A stretch of 9,401 nucleotides of DNA. It comes from a bacterium (GTDB taxonomy: Bacteria; Vulcanimicrobiota; Xenobia; RGZZ01). Both the position numbers and the translations under genes were made by a program. Of this stretch, positions 7,001-9,401 are shown in pieces; the first letter of the stretch is position 1, and each line of letters opens with the position of its first letter. The DNA is taken from the NCBI GenBank assembly GCA_021782195.1, contig JAJXVI010000050.1, positions 1 through 9,401 on the forward strand. Direction: 5' to 3'. The notes below the pieces were generated by a model, which did no database searches, was not told the DNA's origin, and saw only the letters and a list, made by a program, of their open reading frames with translations.

Positions 7001-7153
7001 AGTCTGAATCGTAAGTTGAGGCGGCGCAAAGTTCGGGAAGACGTCCACCGGCAGGGTGCGTATTGTAAAGCACCCGTATATGCAAAGACACGCCGCGAGT
7101 ACCAGCACAACGCCCCTGCGCGTCAACGAGAAGCGAACGATGGAAGCAAGCAT
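4031..7153 (-). CDS. RND efflux pump, heavy-metal-efflux (CzcA/CusA) family
   Basis: This 1040-residue inner-membrane protein has the family's usual length (about 1040-1050) and architecture: one helix (13-32), a large periplasmic domain, six helices around 340-560, a second periplasmic domain, then five helices from about 878. It would use the proton gradient to drive substrate from periplasm to outside. Family signatures are DVFPNFAPPQLTIQTEAPG (37-55), GTDIYRARQETSERL (100-114), the helix-4 motif IGEVVDDAVIDVENI (399-413) with Asp404/Asp405, and GITMRNAIMLITHYQHL (938-954). Asp405 aligns with a proton-relay Asp of CusA. Of the three copper-binding methionines of CusA, only the first seems kept (Met581); the others align with Gln630 and Glu676, which argues against a Cu(I)/Ag(I) pump. 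The start at 7153 is preferred: ATG overlaps the adaptor's TGA by one base, and translation from there begins with the typical amphipathic MLASIVRFSLTRRG. The frame stays open for 47 more codons upstream inside the adaptor gene, which I ignore. A weak GGAG lies at 7164-7167. Confidence 0.93.
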   Translation of the reverse strand: MLASIVRFSLTRRGVVLVLAACLCIYGCFTIRTLPVDVFPNFAPPQLTIQTEAPGFSPVQVEQLVTEPLEALLSGTPAVRDLNSKSFQGLSVIHLVFVGGTDIYRARQETSERLVAARGTLPRQVHAPTIAPLTSPAQVVRVIGLTSRVRSLRDVRTFADWTVRRSLLAVPGVASVTVFGGYQEELQIQPNLAALRAQGMTLGGLTSAVRGITRIDGAGFADTPNQRVLLQVEGSPSTPAELGRVVIRMDGDHPVLLRDVATVKRGSAPPLGAASVDGKPGVQLMVDNQLGSNTLQVTRGLDVALDDLAPALASAHIRLHRNVFLPARFISVSVHNVKTALWLGGALVAIVLLLFTLEPRMSLCSLVAIPLSLIAAILVLSACGATVNTMTLGGLAIAIGEVVDDAVIDVENIFRRLDENRTRIEAARSEGVDPAKKGVRSTFDVIFDASMEVRGAVVYATFAVLAVFIPVLTLSGLVGRLLAPLAQAYIAAVLASLAVALTVTPALAYAGVARREAVYRPSGLMRRLMAVYERVAGAAVRHAGVVIGLVGVLTVAAVAYLPFIGTSLLPDLQEGHVILHMTLLPGSSLQESMALGKSVSRLLLADPDVLSVAQRAGRAQMSDDPHLPEQSEFDVELSTKDGRSEALIAHDILTRLEVIPGAMFAVKPFLSERIDESMSGFSGSVVVSIFGARLRVLDGVAEQVQALMGKMRGATNVTLRSMLPRPRLVCALDARRLIANGLTPTEVTDQVQTAWQGTRVGQVYRGDRTLNVRVILPSAERKDPERIGDLWVGAPGRAPVRLSSVAHISWAPSRTVILHDGGRRLQALTCDVAGRAVSSFVRELKRRLAAMHLPAGVYASVGGEAVAHERAIRELEGRCALALVAVGLLLTMALGSTRSVVLVMLNVPFALVGGVLAVAMQGSVLTLGSTIGFVTLFGITMRNAIMLITHYQHLVEVEGEPWTVATVIRGARERLGPILMTALVTGLGLLPMALGSGTAGREIDGPMATVILGGLFTSTALTLLVLPAIAWRHGRMGDTR

Positions 7154-8601
7154 CAGTCGTCGTCTCCATCGCCACCGCTGTTGCCCGCGCTCGCGGGAGG
7201 TGCGGTGAACACGCCCTGCAGTTCCGCCGACAGCAGCGCCTGCGCTCCAACGCTCACGACGGGCGTCCCGGGCAACAGTCCGCTGACCAGCCAACCGTTC
7301 GCGGACGCGCTCAGCAGCCGCACGTCACGCCGGGTAAAGCTGCCCGCGTCCGTGCGCACGTACACCGAGGTGCGGCTGGCCTCTCGCACGATCGCTCCCT
7401 CGGGGACGAACACGGCGCGCGTCCCCGCCCCCGCCACCGCGAGGCGCGCGGTCACCGCCATTCCAGGGCGCAGCACCGTACCGGTGGCGTCCACGCGATA
7501 CAGCAGCCGTTGCGCGCCAGAGACGGGGTCGCCGTCCACCGCCGCCACGAGGTGCGCGCGATACGCACCGCGCAACCCGCCCGTGGCGAGCGCAACAGAG
7601 GCGTCCGCGCGCCCTGTGCGGGGGACGTCCCCGGCCTGCAAGCGCACACGCGCGCGCGGAGGCGGGCTGGACAACCCCTCGGACGGCGAGAGCGTGAGCA
7701 GCACCTGCAGGCTGTCGTAGCGTTGGACGCGCAGGAGCACCTGCCCCGCAGTAACGGCCTCACCAGGACGCGCGTAGACCGCGACGACCCGGCCGGCGCC
7801 CGGGGAAAGCAGCGGGACTGCGCTCGAGGAAGGGCCTGGCAGTCGCGACCCGTTTTCCAGAAGCCCCAGTGCGCTCTGCGTCGCGCTCATCGCCTGTTGC
7901 TGGGCGCGCAGTTGCTGGCGGGCCAGATCGACGCGGCTACGGTCGAGTCGCACACGCAGGTCCGCAGCCATGACCGCGCGATCGGACGCGATCTTGCCCG
8001 AAGCGTTCAGATGGCGGAGACGCCCGAGTTCCGCGCGATCGGTGCGCAGGGTGTCGCGCGCGCCCTGCATCTGACTGCGCGCGGTCGCCAGGGAAGCGCT
8101 CACCTGCGCCACGCTTGCGCGCGCGAGCGCACCGCGGGCCGCGAGGTCGGAACTTTGCGTGACCTGCGAGAGACGGTCGGCATAGCGCAACACGGGGGTG
8201 ACGCTTCCAAGCACGGTGCCGGCCGCAATGTCGTCGCCCACGTGAGGCCAGCGCCCGGCCCCGACGAGCGTACCACCGCGAGGTGCCGCGATGACGGTGG
8301 CGTCGGCGGGATCAGCCTGGAGGCGTCCCCAGGCGCGGACAAACGGGCGCAACGTGGCGGCGCGCGCAGGTTTCGCGACGAGGCCGAGGGCGTGCTGCGA
8401 AGCGGCGGAAAGCTGCACAACCGCGTCACCCGACGGCAGGCGCAACACGGCAACGGGGGGCGTCGCCATCGCGCTGGCGGCCGCGGGCGGATCGTCGGGG
8501 ACGCGCGCGCTCTCACGCATCGCCACCATGCGCCAGGACAGGAAGAGGACGCCGCACACGACAGCGGCGGTGAGCGGAATCAGGAGAAACGGACGTTTCA
8601 C
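7153..8601 (-). CDS. Periplasmic adaptor (membrane fusion protein) of the RND pump
   Basis: This 482-residue HlyD/CzcB-like protein would link the inner-membrane pump to the outer-membrane channel. Residues 4-22 form an N-terminal membrane anchor; Cys16 is not in a valid lipobox. Two lipoyl half-domains (about 101-135 with PRGGTLVGAGRWPHVGDDIAAG, and 264-292 with LLSPGAGRVVAVYARPGEAV) flank an alpha-helical hairpin rich in Ala, Arg, Gln and Leu (about 138-245). A beta-barrel (297-390, ending LRPGMAVTARL) and a membrane-proximal domain (393-462) follow. The last 20 residues are a Gly/Asp-rich tail (GDGDDD). There is no His- or Met-rich metal-binding N-terminal region. The start is GTG at 8601, with a purine-rich GAGAAAGG 7 bases upstream. 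It overlaps the outer-membrane factor stop codon by 4 bases (GTGA), and its own TGA overlaps the pump ATG, so all three genes appear translationally coupled. The longer open frame up to 8988 encodes repeats antisense in character and is rejected. Confidence 0.9.
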   Translation of the reverse strand: MKRPFLLIPLTAAVVCGVLFLSWRMVAMRESARVPDDPPAAASAMATPPVAVLRLPSGDAVVQLSAASQHALGLVAKPARAATLRPFVRAWGRLQADPADATVIAAPRGGTLVGAGRWPHVGDDIAAGTVLGSVTPVLRYADRLSQVTQSSDLAARGALARASVAQVSASLATARSQMQGARDTLRTDRAELGRLRHLNASGKIASDRAVMAADLRVRLDRSRVDLARQQLRAQQQAMSATQSALGLLENGSRLPGPSSSAVPLLSPGAGRVVAVYARPGEAVTAGQVLLRVQRYDSLQVLLTLSPSEGLSSPPPRARVRLQAGDVPRTGRADASVALATGGLRGAYRAHLVAAVDGDPVSGAQRLLYRVDATGTVLRPGMAVTARLAVAGAGTRAVFVPEGAIVREASRTSVYVRTDAGSFTRRDVRLLSASANGWLVSGLLPGTPVVSVGAQALLSAELQGVFTAPPASAGNSGGDGDDD

Positions 8602-9401
8602 GATTGTACCTTTCTCTGGGGGTTGGCGAGCGGATGCGGACGCGAAGCGCCAGCCGGGGACGGCGAAGCGCCAGCCGGGGACGGCGAAGCGCCAGTCGGG
8701 GACGGCGAAGCGCCAGCCGGGGACGGCGCGCCAGTCGGGGGCGGCGCACCAGTCAGCGGTGCCTGCACGGAGTTTTCGAGGGCGCCCACGGAAAGTTGCA
8801 GTTGCTCGCGCGCCGCCGCCACGCGAAGCAGGGCCGCAATGGTTGCAACGTGAGCGCTCAGGCGAGTGGGCAGGCTGCCCTCCCCGGCCGCGAGGGCGAG
8901 TTGCGCGGCGTGCTCCTGCTGACGGGTGACGCGCAGCACTCCGGTGGCCGACACCAGGGCCCGACGCGCACTGAGGAAGCGCACCCACGCGACTTGGAGC
9001 GCGGCGTAGGCCTGCTGCACGAGGCCCTCACACGCGACCTGGGCAGCAGCGCGACGCGCAACGGCCTGCGCAATGGGACCCTGGTTCTGGTTTTCGGTTG
9101 ACAGCGGAACGGCAAGGGCAAGTCCGAGATTGTTGCCTCCCTCGCCGTAGGACGGGGTGATGGTGAACGGCTGGCCGCGTCGCGCGAGTTCGAGCCGCAG
9201 GTCGGCGTCGGCCGCGGCGATACGGCGACGCGCGGCGTAGATGTCGAGACGATTGGACAACATCATATGCTGACAGGCCACGAGGGTGAGCGGCCGGCGA
9301 AAGATGGCGGCCAGGTGGCGTTGCGACAACCGAACACCGCGGAGGGCCGAGGAGGGAACACCCACGTCCGCGGCAACCGCAGCGAGCGCGTCGGTGCAGG
9401 C
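8598..9401 (-). CDS. TolC-like outer-membrane factor, 5' end outside the window
   Basis: The C-terminal 267 residues of an outer-membrane efflux protein are present. The frame is open to the window edge, so the start and signal peptide are missing. The segment LSNRLDIYAARRRIAAADADLRLELARRG followed by PSYGEGGNNLGLALAVPLSTENQNQGPIAQA matches the second OEP repeat, which typically reads NRPDL...A..AL..A...P...GP....NQGPI. Two long Ala-rich helices follow (coiled-coil barrel). In the assembled pump it would form the channel across the periplasm and outer membrane. Unusually, after the last helix (ALENSVQAPL) the protein continues with about 35 residues of SPSPAGA heptapeptide repeats and a short tail. 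These are encoded by 21-base DNA repeats and have no part in the standard fold. The TGA stop overlaps the GTG start of the adaptor by 4 bases. Confidence 0.88.
   Translation of the reverse strand, partial: ACTDALAAVAADVGVPSSALRGVRLSQRHLAAIFRRPLTLVACQHMMLSNRLDIYAARRRIAAADADLRLELARRGQPFTITPSYGEGGNNLGLALAVPLSTENQNQGPIAQAVARRAAAQVACEGLVQQAYAALQVAWVRFLSARRALVSATGVLRVTRQQEHAAQLALAAGEGSLPTRLSAHVATIAALLRVAAAREQLQLSVGALENSVQAPLTGAPPPTGAPSPAGASPSPTGASPSPAGASPSPAGASRPHPLANPQRKVQS
8609..8616 (-). promoter_or_regulatory. Ribosome binding site that fixes the adaptor GTG start
   Basis: On the minus strand GAGAAAGG lies 7 bases before GTG at 8601. It supports a GTG start at 8601, where the protein begins with a basic MKR and a hydrophobic anchor. 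The site lies within the last codons of the outer-membrane factor gene. Confidence 0.6.
8642..8743. repeat. Tandem 21-base repeat in the outer-membrane factor gene
   Basis: Four head-to-tail 21-base units run at 8642-8662, 8663-8683, 8684-8704 and 8705-8725. Three are identical and the third differs by one base (C to T). A fifth, 18-base unit (8726-8743) lacks three bases and carries a further change, and a weaker partial unit follows. On the minus strand each full unit encodes seven residues (SPSPAGA or SPSPTGA), so unit gain or loss keeps the reading frame. The near identity points to recent expansion by slippage or unequal recombination. Confidence 0.9.

Noticed and set aside
7154..7294. 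47-codon upstream extension of the RND pump
   Set aside because: It lies wholly inside the adaptor gene and encodes an Arg-rich stretch unlike RND N-termini. The TGATG overlap and the typical MLASIVRF start support 7153.
8642..8743. CRISPR-like array
   Set aside because: The 21-base units are directly adjacent with no spacers and keep a reading frame, so this is a coding tandem repeat.
6395..8853. Two long plus-strand frames (6395-7720 and 7510-8853) opposite the pump and adaptor genes
   Set aside because: Both are Arg/Ala/His-rich antisense frames typical of high-GC DNA, overlapping each other and well-supported genes. The repeated part of the second only mirrors the 21-base repeat.
8602..8988. 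N-terminal extension of the adaptor frame up to 8988
   Set aside because: It overlaps the outer-membrane factor gene, includes an out-of-frame reading of the 21-base repeats, and would bury the membrane anchor. GTG at 8601 has a ribosome binding site and a 4-base overlap.

Overview
The window comes from a GC-rich, diderm (Gram-negative-type) bacterium. Direct evidence for an outer membrane is a tripartite RND efflux operon with its own TolC-type outer-membrane component and a secreted lipoprotein with a clean lipobox. The lineage cannot be fixed from the sequence. The Gly-rich lipoprotein with Thr-Pro and Ser-Pro linkers, beside a heavy-metal-type RND pump and a lone methylmalonyl-CoA decarboxylase, would fit an environmental phylum such as Eremiobacterota, Armatimonadota or Gemmatimonadota. 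That placement is only an impression.

Left part, plus strand (1-1586): a short hydrophobic reading frame (149-361) runs directly into scpB (365-1159), a methylmalonyl-CoA decarboxylase whose Shine-Dalgarno sequence lies inside the small frame. A 427-base gap follows. It holds a C-rich repeat able to form a G-quadruplex on the minus strand, an imperfect long-arm hairpin, and a leader with two mutually exclusive GC-rich hairpins just upstream of the next ribosome binding site.

Middle part, plus strand (1587-3957): a 597-residue exported lipoprotein of unknown function (1587-3380), then a short tandem repeat and a strong hairpin. Next is a small protein with the sequence pattern of a DUF559/Vsr-like PD-(D/E)XK nuclease domain (3565-3957).

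Right part, minus strand (9401 down to 4031): three tightly coupled genes encode a heavy-metal-efflux RND system. They are an outer-membrane factor (8598-9401, 5' end outside the window), a periplasmic adaptor (7153-8601, GTG start, 4-base overlap) and the inner-membrane RND pump (4031-7153, 1-base overlap). Together they would span both membranes and export a substrate using the proton gradient. The residues aligning with the copper-binding methionines of CusA are mostly not methionine, so a divalent metal or another substrate is more likely than Cu(I)/Ag(I). The operon ends in a 57-base near-perfect palindrome (3987-4043) that contains the pump's stop codon and separates it from the convergent nuclease-like gene.

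No clearly new multi-gene system is visible. The points most worth a second look are the structured leader before the lipoprotein, the 57-base palindrome, and the identical 21-base repeats at the 3' end of the outer-membrane factor gene.
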